In this document: positions 47,020 through 58,984 of the stretch, piece after piece
Layout: each line of letters begins with the position of its first letter
Position numbering within the stretch: the stretch's first letter is position 1
DNA from: Sporodiniella umbellata
Taxonomy: Eukaryota; Mucoromycota; Mucoromycetes; Mucorales; Rhizopodaceae
Direction: 5' to 3'
Length of the DNA stretch: 64,000 nucleotides
Assembly (NCBI GenBank): GCA_025677835.1
Contig: JAIXMR010000033.1
Span: 1-64,000 of the forward strand
Position numbers and translations under genes: made by a program
The notes under the pieces: generated by a model
The model's database searches: none
Seen by the model: the letters and a program-made list of their open reading frames with translations, nothing else
What the model was told of the DNA's origin: nothing

Positions 47020-48102
47020 TGTGTATTCCAAGCCTGAATATGAGCAAACATCATTTACGTCAGCATTGACAATCGGCATTATATCTTTTTATTAAATTAT
47101 CACACCATTCTTTACTAATAATCAGTTGCTAAATGCTATTTTTGTTTTTGCTTTTTTTCATATGTTTAAAAAAGGGCATGTAGTATAGCGTCATCATATC
47201 CGTAAAATTAATCAGACTTTTTCAAAAAAAAAAAAAAAAAAAAAAAAAGCGCGTAACCCTTTCAAGTTGTATATCGAAATTAAGAATAGAATCTATATTT
47301 GTGCTTCTGTAGTTGATTTTTTCGATGCCTGTTGCTTTATGCTTTCAAATTCAAACTTATTATTCAAAAAAAAGTATACTAATTTTGACATACAAAGCTG
47401 TAGCGTAATAATTATTATACTTGGTTGCTAAATCAAATACACTGGCAACACAAGTTTAAGACTCTGGCTATAAGTAGTGCCTCATTTAGCCCATCAAGGC
47501 GCTTTCAAATTTTCTTTAGGTAAACGTATCAGTATTTTCTATGGTCGTTCTTACTTTATTGGCTCACCTAAAAAAAAATTGAATTAGCACGAAGCAAACA
47601 AGCAGAGCAAAATACTGATAAATGTTTTAGGAGGAAAAATAGCAAAGCCATCAGTTTAAACCATCAGGTTACATTTTGTTTTTAAAAATTATCTGTGTTT
47701 TAAATTGTTCCTGAGTCGGAAAAATTGAAGGGCTGTATGGACAAACGAAGTGAACAGGTCAAAGATCCTTCTCTTTAGTTCTTAAATACACTATGGTGCG
47801 TAATAGAAAAACAAATAGTACAAGGAGAGAGAGAAAGAATAAAAGACACAGAAAGAAAGCTACGCTAGACGGATGGATGCATGCAACCGCAATTTGATGG
47901 ATGGATTCACTGAAGCACTTGCAGCCATAGTATCTGTAATAAAACTTTGAAGAGCTCTTTGAACGCGCAGATACAAAAAAAAAAAAAAAAAGGACACACA
48001 GATAAACAGGCAAGCGGATGGATGGATGGATGGATGGATGATTGATAACTTAACGTCTAAAAAGAAATACTATGAGCCAACCTACTAAACTGTCAAAGTG
48101 AA
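47020..48102. other. 1.1 kb intergenic region with GATG repeat
   Basis: Between the DsbA-like gene and RPS24. An A run lies at about 47225-47248, another near 47974-47991, and a (GATG)n tetranucleotide repeat at about 48015-48040 sits roughly 65-90 nt before the presumed RPS24 start. CTACTAAAC at 48081-48089 looks like a branch site, so a 5' UTR intron is possible. No gene was recognised. Confidence 0.5.
48015..48040. repeat. (GATG)n tetranucleotide repeat
   Basis: Roughly six tandem GATG units 65-90 nt before the candidate RPS24 start codon; further single GATG units lie just upstream near 47871 and 47898. Confidence 0.8.
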
Positions 48103-48627
48103 ATGGTTAGAATAGCGCGAATGTCATAATCCAGACATTATGATCAAATTCTCCATTTTTCAGCATTGTCTTTTATTCTTCTCATGCTCTCTCCGCTTGT
48201 GATTTTTAACCTTGACTAACATATCTAAATCACTTAGGCCGACGCCTCTGTTACTATCAGAACTCGTAAGTTCCTCACCAACCGCTTGCTCCAACGTAAG
48301 CAAATGGTTGTCGACGTTATCCACCCTGGACTCGCTAACGTCTCCAAGGACGAACTCCGTTCCAAGATCGCCAAGATGTACAAGTCTGAAAAGGAAATCG
48401 TCTCCGTCTTCGGTTTCAAGACCCACTTTGGTGGTGGAAAGACCACTGGTTTTGCCTTGATCTACGATAACTTGGAAGCTTTGAAGAAGTTCGAACCCAG
48501 ACATCGTCTTGTTCGTTACGGTCTTGCTGAAGCCCCCAAGGGTGGCCGTAAGCAACGCAAGGAAAAGAAGAACCGCGAGAAGAAGTTCCGTGGTGTCAAG
48601 AAGACCAAGAAGACCAGAAAGGAATAA
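48103..48627 (+). CDS. RPS24: 40S ribosomal protein S24 (eS24)
   Basis: Small-subunit ribosomal protein. The main exon (48238-48627) encodes [62 protein letters not shown] and a very basic tail ([13 protein letters not shown]). The acceptor is preceded by a TTGACTAAC branch site. No ATG lies in that exon before ADAS, so the start codon must be upstream; the best candidate is ATG at 48103-48105 immediately followed by a GT donor, giving a three-base coding exon. Codon use is strongly biased to C-ending codons, unlike neighbours, as expected for a highly expressed gene. Confidence 0.93.
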
Positions 48628-49006
48628 GTCTGTTACCAAAAGTAGCCCTCTGTCTTTTTTGCGTATCCTCTTATTTTTTTTCCATTAAAGCCATTTAAAA
48701 AAAATTGAACCATGTCCTTTTTTTAGTTTGTTGCATATAGAGTGTCGCTTTTATTTTGAGGAATTAGACAACGCAAAAGTTTTATTTGCAGGAACAACCA
48801 AACAGTGTGGATATGTGCATATCTGAAAGTTCAACGGTAGTTGACATGGTATTTTGCGTTGCTACTCGTAGTGCCAACACAAATAGCTTTGATGTTATTG
48901 AGAAACTCTACATGTTTATTAGTTTATAAATTGAAAGATTAAGCACTACACAAAGGAAAGATCATTGTATATGACATGTGCACTGGTCTGCGCCATTTTC
49001 TTTTTT
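48628..49006. other. Convergent intergenic gap
   Basis: 3' flanks of RPS24 and Rab6 copy 2. An ATTAAAG polyadenylation-like signal at about 48684 follows the RPS24 stop. Nothing else recognised. Confidence 0.5.
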
Positions 49007-50085
<1,079 letters not shown>

Positions 50086-51640
50086 TTTTGTTTTACTTTT
50101 TTTTTTTATTTTTTCAGTGAAGAAAAAAAGGAAAAGGGGGGATAAAAAATTAGATTAAAACTGTAGCTCTTGTTCGTGTAACAACAGCTGGTACTGAAAC
50201 AAACTTTTGACAATAGTGCTCCTTCTATACTCTTTAAAAGCTATAGAAAGGGAACAAAGGACATAATATGTTTTAAGTAAAAGTATCGACTTTATTTAAG
50301 TTCTTTTGAGAAAAAAGACAGTATATACGCTATAGTCTGATAGCTCATAGAAACGGCCAAAAAGCTAAAAGAAGAGCTATGCTGTACATACTTTGTCAAA
50401 AGGTTCGAACAATAAATGACTATATTAAAGGTTTATGACTATAGTTTTATTCCGGTTTTTTAAGCATACTATACCAAGTATAGTATTGGATACCAGAGAC
50501 GTGTGTCGGATCTGATCTTCACCCTATCTGATGTTCAGGTTGTATTTTGTATTCAAATCTGCTCTTTGTACATTATGGTACACAAAATAGCATATCAATT
50601 TTATTTTAATTTTCAAACAGAAGCAAAAAAGAAAAAAAAGTTCGCTGCGCTATAGCTTTTGGCAATATAGGACCTGATCATTAATCTTTTATTTCTTTTC
50701 TGTTACTAGTGTTACAAAAAAAGGCGATTTTTCTGTTGCCTGGAAGAGTGAAACTATTAAGGAATTAAAGGTATTTTGACTTGTTCGTAAACGATTTTGT
50801 ATATCTGCAAAGTTCATATATCCAAACAGTTTTTATAGTCAGCAAACAACTTTATAGTCTTCAAGAGTCTCTCTTTGCATTCATTTGCCTGCGATCGTCT
50901 GTGGGCATGGCCGATCGATAACCAAAAAAGAAAGCAGTAAAACTACAGCAGTCCAGCATCTACTGGAAGGGTTTTTGGTTTTCAGATTTCTTATTCTTGT
51001 CTTACATCTCTCAGTTATAGCATGAATTTTCAGTTAATTTGACTTCATATCAGACTGGAACTCTTGTAGGTGACGTTTTTTTTACAAACAAAAAAGTGCT
51101 ATTTTGAACACCATCAGTACGGCAAGTTATCTATAGATGGACAATAGCAAACAATATATAATCTTTACCTCACGAACGTAAGTAAGAGCGGTAGTCAGTC
51201 TATTGTCTGTATATAAGAGGGATATATATATTAAGTCGCAGGGCAGCCCAAGGATGTGAAAATCTACCATAAATTCAAGTCATGGAAAGTCTTGTAGCTA
51301 GCAGAAAGAAAGCATATAAAACTAAAAAAAATGTCTTTGTATACACTTTCCACTGGTTGAAGCTTTTTTTTATCTATTCCTACAAACTTTTTTTTGCTTA
51401 CATGCTTTTTTCTTATTTTTCAGTTTATGTAAGTAAACGAAAAATCTAAAATGTTGCCTTCTCGCATTGGCTGTTATTTCTCAAACCTTTACTTGTATCA
51501 GTTGTTTCTGGATAAGCTTTTGTCTTAAACCAAATAGCTACTCTTACTGCTTATATTGTAAACTAAAGCAGAGATTATAAACCAAAAGACAACACTTCGT
51601 CGATTTCACCAAAGATATTTTAACCGAGATAGACAAGCTT
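50086..51640. other. Gene-poor AT-rich region
   Basis: Left part of a 4 kb gene-poor stretch, starting at the promoter of Rab6 copy 2. A short coding-like segment at about 50705-50772 reads VTKKGDFSVAWKSETIKELK between possible splice signals but belongs to nothing I can identify. The rest is stop-dense. Confidence 0.45.
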
Positions 51641-51649
51641 TCCGAGACA

Positions 51650-51960
51650 TTGCCATATCGTTGGTAAATCTAAACATAAAACCAAAACAACTGGAGAAAC
51701 GACGGAAGAGCTTGCCTATAAATTCTTTTACTTGTTACCGTACTCTCCAGAACCAAACACGATTGAAAAATTTTAGTCAGTCGTTAAGAACAACTTGAAA
51801 AGAGAGCTCATGCTCAAAAAAGATACTACCTTGAATGATTTTAGACGCTAACAACAGAAAAAATTTCCAGTCCTGTTTTGAAAGGTTTGCATGTTACTTC
51901 ATCAAGCGTTTTGTGGGCTGTTCTATTTAATAAACAATCATATATACGGCATCGTTTTAG
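51650..51960 (+). mobile_element. Decayed DDE transposase fragment A (Tc1/mariner/IS630-like)
   Basis: Plus-strand frame with FYLLPYSPEPNTIEKF, a TAG where a Trp codon is expected, then SVVKNNLKRELMLKKDTTL. This is the third-catalytic-residue region (usually YLPPYSPxLNPIExFW) of DDE_3 transposases. Upstream catalytic parts are not recognisable, so it is a 3' remnant. Terminal repeats were not found. Confidence 0.75.
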
Positions 51961-52239
51961 CGAAGGGGGTATCCGTACTAGAATGACAATTTATTTGGCA
52001 CTAGCCGACAATTACTTTTTTTTTTTGTAACTGCCAATATCCATCAGCATGGCTATACTGCTTCCACGATTAAGGCTCCTGGACCTGGTTTTATCCTCTC
52101 GTCTTATCATTGTCGTCTTACTACAGTATGGCTGCTCTTTAGGTAGTTGGAAAAATTCATTCAGCCAATACCGTTTCCAATAAGTCGAAAATTGGCCTAA
52201 ACAATACTTTTTTTTACTTCAAATTGTAACTTAGAGACA

Positions 52240-53010
52240 AGATATGAATAGTTTATGAAATGGAAAGACTCTGATGTAGATCTTACAGAAAGCTGTGTAT
52301 TTGTTGACGTAGCTGGATTTCACATAAGTCTGAGAAACAGTTGGACCAGAACAGATACTGGAACACTTTCTATAGCAAAGACAACTAAAACAAAAACTCT
52401 ATCCCATACGATCATTTGAGCTACACGTACATCTGTTACCATTTATGTAACGATAAAGAAGCCGCCACCAAAAAATAAAAATGAAAGAGGAGCTCCAAAG
52501 TAAGAGGAAATCTACGAGCAAGACAAGAAACGTGGCAGGAGCAAAAAGCATGCTGTAGGTGTAGAAGAATCAGCTACATAGTATGTTGACGACAATAATG
52601 AGAGCAGCGTGTAAAATAACTCAGAGTCAATATCAAAAGGTACGATGACTATGCACTTAATCAAACTCATGGGTGTTCTGCTTGATATCATAAATCCCAG
52701 TGAAGATTTAAAAGAGAATCATTTAGTAATAAATAGCTGCACTATACACAAATCAAAATCGATAATGAGAAAAATTGAAAGTCATGACTACAAGCTGATG
52801 TATCTGCTTCCATACTCGCCCGAACTGGACCTAAATGAACAATTCTGGGCAATCTTTGAAAAAAAAAATTCAAACGTCACAAACTATTGAATGAAGAAAA
52901 AGAGCGAGGCATGTAATGCCATACCTGCTGAAGTTCAATACATTCATTCTAAGCAAAAAGTCGTTCAGCATTATAATAAAACTCCATTCCAACTATTTCG
53001 AAGTCGAAAA
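52240..53010 (+). mobile_element. Decayed DDE transposase fragment B (Tc1/mariner/IS630-like)
   Basis: Plus-strand frame blocks: FMKWKDSDVDLTESCVFVD with VAGFHISL (first catalytic Asp, near 52306), RTDTGTLSIAKTTKTK, LVINSCTIHKSKSI (second site, where Asp has become Asn), and YLLPYSPELDLNEQFWAIF (third residue Glu near 52840). In-frame stops interrupt it after HTII and near 52578. It carries its own PYSPE block, so it is a different copy from fragment A. Boundaries and terminal repeats could not be set. Confidence 0.8.
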
Positions 53011-53122
53011 TAAAAACCGTTTTTAGGTCGATTTGACTCGACTTGTTGCGACATTTCTCTTATTTCAGAAGGACAGAATTTCTTGACATAAAGAAATAGT
53101 CGTTTTTGTCTTGGTATTGTTG

Positions 53123-53154
<32 letters not shown>

Positions 53155-54121
53155 GAAAAATGACATTTATCTTTTGGTTACAGATACTCAGTTTTCTCAA
53201 GTGACACAACTTACCGTTCTTTCTGTATTTATGTCAGCAAGAAATAGAACAGACTGGTCTGGAAGGTTAGGAAATGAGCAGGACATCGAGACATAAATGG
53301 TTTGAGCATAGATCAAAGCAAAAAAGTTCTGGTTCCTTATCGCGTTTCGGCCTTTATGAATATCTCCTGGCGATTTACTAGTAAGTGTATGGAACAACGT
53401 ATATATATATATGTCTACTAAAACCACTTGAGTAGCGAAAAAAGCGCTACCGGCTTTCACGCAAGGGTGGCTTCTGTGCTTACCAATAGCCAAACCAAGG
53501 CTACTGTCCAATCACTAAGCATTGGTAATTCATATTCCGCATGCCCTACACGTTCTCTTGTCATGTGTGAATGCACGTTTTGTTCAACTAAAGAGTTGCA
53601 CCAAAACAAGTCTAAAAAAAGTAAACATTTATTTAACAGTAAACAATGCTCTTCAACTCAGTACAGTTGATATGCAAAAAAAGCTAACGGGACGAAGTTT
53701 ATGTAAGTTTGTCCAATAATTTTCTTGGGATTGCCTTCTTTTTTCAAAGTTGGTCTTAGTATAAACTTTATCTAACAAACGGAGCATAAAAGAGTTGTTT
53801 TTTTCCTTATAGCTTATTCAGCTAGAGACATTGCCACTTTGTTGTTCGACTTTTAATCTCTGCTTCTCTGTTTTGTTAAATTTTAGCGTAAAGGTTTTTA
53901 CGAAAGAAAATCGCTTTCAGCTTATCTTTGTTTTTTGTAGAGAAAGAAAAAAATGGAAGAGTAGAAATAAAATAAACAAAATAATTGCTTTTTTTTTTCG
54001 TATAAAAAAAGAAGGTAATGGTACTACCTTAACAAAAAAAAAAAAGAGAAAAAAAAGTAGTTTGAGTTTGATTTTTCAGTTTCTTCCTTCTTTTTGCAGC
54101 ACTTGAAAAAAAAAAAAAAAA
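53011..54121. other. Intergenic region upstream of SCAP
   Basis: Begins beyond the transposase remnant; a T run of about 29 lies at 53125-53153. Short frames occur (53197-53511 minus, 53428-53670 plus) but show no domains. The last 60 nt before the SCAP ATG end in an A run of about 17, directly adjoining the start codon. Confidence 0.5.
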
Positions 54122-57100
54122 ATGCCAATACGAGCGGTTCAAAGATGCTCTCAAAGGCTATCTGAGCATTATTATCATTACGGACAACTTATCGCCTCTA
54201 GAACCAACTTATTGCTTGTCTTTTCGCTTGCTTTTATTTCTTATTTTTCATACCCTGTTGTCAAAAAGCAATTTTCCCTACCAACAGTTCAGCTTGCATC
54301 GCTTGACGGAGAATGTTGGCAGGTTTCCCCTCATGTTCATTTCGACAACTCAACTCATCTTTCCAACTACAACATTCAACAGATCCGACTCTCACATATC
54401 GATCGACCTATTACATTCGAGCTCGTTCAACAAGCTCATAAAGTATATTCTAGTATATTCAGCAATAAAGATTTATTAAATATATGTTATCAACAAGACG
54501 ATCAGTGCATCACACAAGCACCCCCATTGTTTCGAGATGAGCAAGAATGGAAAACGCAAGGTGCTCATGTCAATGCACAAAAATACGATGTTCACCCTTT
54601 TTCGATTTATGGCAATGTTACTTTTGATCAGCAAGGGAACTACGTAAAGGCAGACGCTATCTTTTTAACGTTTGTGCTTAAACAAGGAGAAAGATACTAT
54701 AACATTTGGAGCGATATTATCGAGAAAGTACAACAGGAATTGGAGATGTCTGATATTCAGTATGAACCTTGGAAAAAGGCAAACTGGTATCATACCACTT
54801 TAGACACGCCTTCGCATATATTCCAGTACAAGGTAAGACTAAAAAAAAAAAAAAAAACACCCCAACTTAAAATTTGCTTCTGTAGCTTAAAATATTTCCA
54901 TATGACATATCAACAAGGGTACAGGTACTTTTTGCTGCTTATCTGGTTGTCTTTTATCTGGTATCCGTTGCTTTTGGAAAGTCTAATCTCATAAAATCTG
55001 GATATACTTTTGGATTGGCGGCTGTATTTTTGTCCGCTGCCTGTTTCACCACAACCTGGGGCATAGCTGGCAGACTGGGTATTACGCTAAACAATGTATC
55101 GTGGCCATTACTGCTTTTATCAGTCAATATTGCTTGCTTGGAAAATATTTTTTTACTTACAAACGCCGTACTTGATGCTGGCTGCGATATGGTTGTCAAA
55201 GAAAAAATAAGCAGAGGTTTTTTTCTTTTTTCGCTTTTTTTCTTGTCAAAACTTTTAAGCTAAAAAGGAACTATAGGTCTCAAAAGCGTCGGAATACCAA
55301 TGACAACAACATTGATTGCAGAACTCTTGATACTCAGCGTTGGAACAGCCATGAATATCAGGATGATTCAAGAGTTTTGCTTGTTTGTTGAAATAGCGCT
55401 AATTGTAGATTATATATTGGAAATGACTTTCGTCATTGCTGTGTTATCGATAGACATTAAAAGACTTGAGGTGAGTACACAACGATCCTTAACAGTGTGC
55501 TAATACAGCTATTCACTCCTTTTTTTTTTTTAGCTAACAGACTTAGATGATAGAAAAATGTCCAAGAGACTTCATGAGATTGCCTCCTTTGATCTGGACA
55601 TTAAAGAACTGCCTTTGGACTTTTGTCCAAAGCAAGATAGCAATGAAGAGAAAATATCTAAATCGTGCGCTGACTGTAAAGATTTCAAAACCCACCGTGT
55701 ATATAACGCTTTGATTGTAAGTAACAATTATCGTAATACTAATCGTACTCAAGTCTACTGATTATAGCTGTGTTTCATTGTCCTTGGCCTTTCCTTATTT
55801 ACAAAAAAAGAAAAGCAATTCCATCCGATCAAAAAGCTTTCTCAGTCTATCACTACGAACGTGACAGCACCCTATATACCTGACTATCAATCTAGTGTTT
55901 ATGAGCTGTCCAACAACTTTTGGTCTGCTGTTAATCCAGAAAAGGAGCCTATTTGGATCGGGGTTGATCCACCTCATTTATTCATTTATGACTATGAATC
56001 TAATGTTGAGCAGTACGTTGAAAAAGTGCGCGACTATTATTTGGAGAAAGCGGTTGTTGTACATAAGAAGACCAAAAAGCCACCCACTCTTTTCCGCTTG
56101 TTTTTCAGTGCCATTTTTCAACGGGTGCTTGCCTTTCTATTTGGGATCAACATACCTGTGTTGATACTCTGGATGTGCCTGATCGGCATCATTACCTGGA
56201 TGACGCCAAAATGGCGTGATCAATGGCTCCTACCTTTACTTGTTCGCACTTTTAACAAGTCCGTGTTAGCCATTTTGGACTTTCTTCGCTCTACTCGTGA
56301 CTTTTACAATGGTCATGTTCAATTTTTGCATAGCAGACGGGAATATGACTCAGACGGTCTTCACCGAGGTGCTATTGGAGCACAAGCTATCTTTAACAGA
56401 GAACAGGCCCATGTAGAAAGTATTCGAGTGCAGACTTTGAGTCATCAGCATTTGGCTGACATTCAAAATCTCGACTCAAACTCCAAAGGGAGTCTAGTTT
56501 CGTGTGGACAGGATGGTCGGTTGGTCCTGTGGGACACTGAAAAAGCTACATGGGTGGCGAGATTGGATAGAACTTATGAACAAGATGGTGTTAGGCGTGC
56601 TTCCTGGAACCCAGCCTATACAAAGAAATCGAAAAGAAAGAACCAAACAATTTCTTTGTCCAGAAACAAGAATTCCAAACCTATCTGTATAAAAGTGGAC
56701 GAAAAAAACAAATGGGCTGCTGCAGGGTTTGATGACTGTACTGTCCGCATATGGAATTTAGTAGAAGGAAGGTTAGAAACAGAGATAGATGCCAGTCACC
56801 CTATACAAACACATGCAGAAGCACAGACTCTACTACGTAATCGGTTTAACTCTAGTGAAACAACTAGCCAGACTAAAAAAGTAACCAAAAACAGTGTAGA
56901 CCGAATTACAGACATCCAGTTCATCAACGCTCCATCTGAATCTGCCGTTCATTGTAACATGCCACAAAGCCGTATGTTGTCTATTCACAAAAGCGGAACT
57001 ATTCGAGAGTGGGACATCCTTTCAGGAGAGTGTCATCAAACAATCAATACAGGTCATATACGAGATATTAGCCGAGTCCATGTTGTTGCGGCGGCTACTC

Positions 57101-58629
57101 CTTATCGTAAAGCGGGCGTCACATGGGTATTTACAGCTTCAAAAGATGGAACAGTCAAATGCTGGGAACGTCTATTGCAAAAAACAAGCCAATGGAGTCT
57201 ACTGTACACAGTTGAGCAACATAGCCCGATAACCTGTATTGCTACCGAAGCTCCTTTGAAAGGCATGGGTATTCTAGTATCTGGTTCGTTAGATGGAACA
57301 GTAAAAGTGTGGAATTTTGAAACTGGTCAGGCTATCTGTGTCCCTTCTACTGGCAAAACCAAAAACCTGGCCAACTATGACAGAGATAGCGCTGGAGGGC
57401 CAATTCGTCATTTCTCGAACTTTAATGACCGCATGTCAGATACAGAAAGCGTAAGCAGCCTTCAGTCTGATTCTATACGAGAGAGATACAACCACCGAGG
57501 ACCTATCCAGCAAGTGATTGTAACACGATTTTGTGAGATTGGAAACAAATCCGGATTGTGTATAGGATCTGACAGCTGCGTTGGAAATGGTTTTCTTGTA
57601 GCATCAAGTTCATCTGATAGCAATGTACATACTTGGAGACTGGAGCCTCCGGAAGGCAGTAGCAAAGAAGGAACGTGCAAGTCGTGTACTCGTGACTACC
57701 ATCGAAAACCATACAAACATCATAGACTGGATGAAAATGGAGAGCCCACGACAAGACGTCGCTCCCCCTCTCAACAACACAGGGCCACTGTTCGACATAA
57801 AAGACCTATAAAAAAAACAAAGGAAGATGATTGGATGGGACTGGTTGATATTGAACAATTAGGAGGAAACACAGACGTCGAGCTTTTTGCTACTTTTCTT
57901 GGAAGAATTGAGCAACATAGTGCACATGGTATTGTGTTTTGCGATACAATCCTGACAGGCGTACGAAGACAAAAAGGACGTAAAATGGAATGGGAAGCCT
58001 GGTTCGCTCCCCTTCGATACTATGAGCCTACAGACGAGGACAATATGAAGATTCCTGTTGAAACTTTTAGCCTAGACCAACCTGAGATAGTCAACTCCCA
58101 TAAAAGTAATGTGCCCACATCGTTCTTGAGCCTGTTTCGATCAACAACGCAGCATACTACGGAGCCCATACCAGACTCCTCTTTCAAATATAGGCACATT
58201 TGTGCTGCAGATAAGGATGATTCGTTAGATTACGATGAAAGCGAAGCAGGGGAGAACCTTCCTTTTTCTACAATACGACATGTTGTACCTTTGGATGGTC
58301 ATGGACTTGCCTGCGATTTTGGTAACTTTATCAAAGTTGTACATATCGACAATAAGTTGGGTCTGGCAGAAAAAGAAAATCAAGAACAAAGTGATGTACA
58401 AAGCGAAGGCCATCATGAATGCTCACCAGAGAACAAAGGCAAGGGCGGCTGTTGTGGTGGCGTAAACAAAAAAAATGGCAAATGCTGTCGAGAAAAAAGT
58501 AGGCCCAAGCCGAAAGCAAGCTGTGAGGGTCAACGTATAGTTGAATGCTCTGTAAGGCAGAATTGCTCCCATGCTTCAGAGTGTGCAGCAGCGGCAGCAG
58601 CGGCGACCATAAGAAGCTCGGGACTGTAG
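54122..58629 (+). CDS. SCAP: SCAP, SREBP cleavage-activating protein
   Basis: ER/Golgi sterol sensor that escorts SREBP. About five exons. The N terminus has one membrane helix (LLLVFSLAFISYFSYPV) and a lumenal loop. The second exon starts KLKIFPYDISTRVQVLF and encodes the sterol-sensing domain (AAYLVVFYLVSVAF, SGYTFGLAAVFLSAAC, NVSWPLLLLSVNIACLEN, GLKSVGIPMTTTLIAELL). VDYILEMTFVIAVLSIDIKR is the classic SSD end. After a cytosolic loop and two more helices, a C-terminal WD40 region follows: QDGRLVLWD, DDCTVRIWN, KSGTIREWD, KDGTVKCWE, SLDGTVKVWN and SDSNVHTWRL. The last 70 residues are Cys-rich (GGCCGG, KCCREK, CSVRQNCSHASEC) and end with an Ala run. Complete. Confidence 0.95.
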
Positions 58630-58984
58630 TTCTAATTCAACTAGATATTCGAACCAAAAAAAAAATACCCTTTCCTTCATTTTATTATATATAATTCGCA
58701 AAAAAAAAAAAAAAAAGAGAACATTAGAAAGGTTCTTAAATAAAGCACATACACAGCCATACACATATTTATATAATAATATTTTTTTTTTAAAAAAAAA
58801 GTGGGATGACTTTTCTTAAACTGAAACTAGAACACTGAAGAATATAGAGAGATGCGTATGTGTATTTATGTATGTTTGATTCTTTATTTGCTTGCAGATT
58901 TTTTCTTTTTGTTTTTGAAGATTTTTGTTATAAAAAAATTGATGCACAGTATTTACAAGTGTAATGAAATGTACAAGAATACAT
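58630..58984. other. Convergent intergenic gap
   Basis: 3' flanks of SCAP and the coiled-coil gene. Contains A runs at about 58658 and 58700 and a T(10)A(9) self-complementary tract near 58783-58801 that could act at 3' ends of both genes. Confidence 0.45.
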
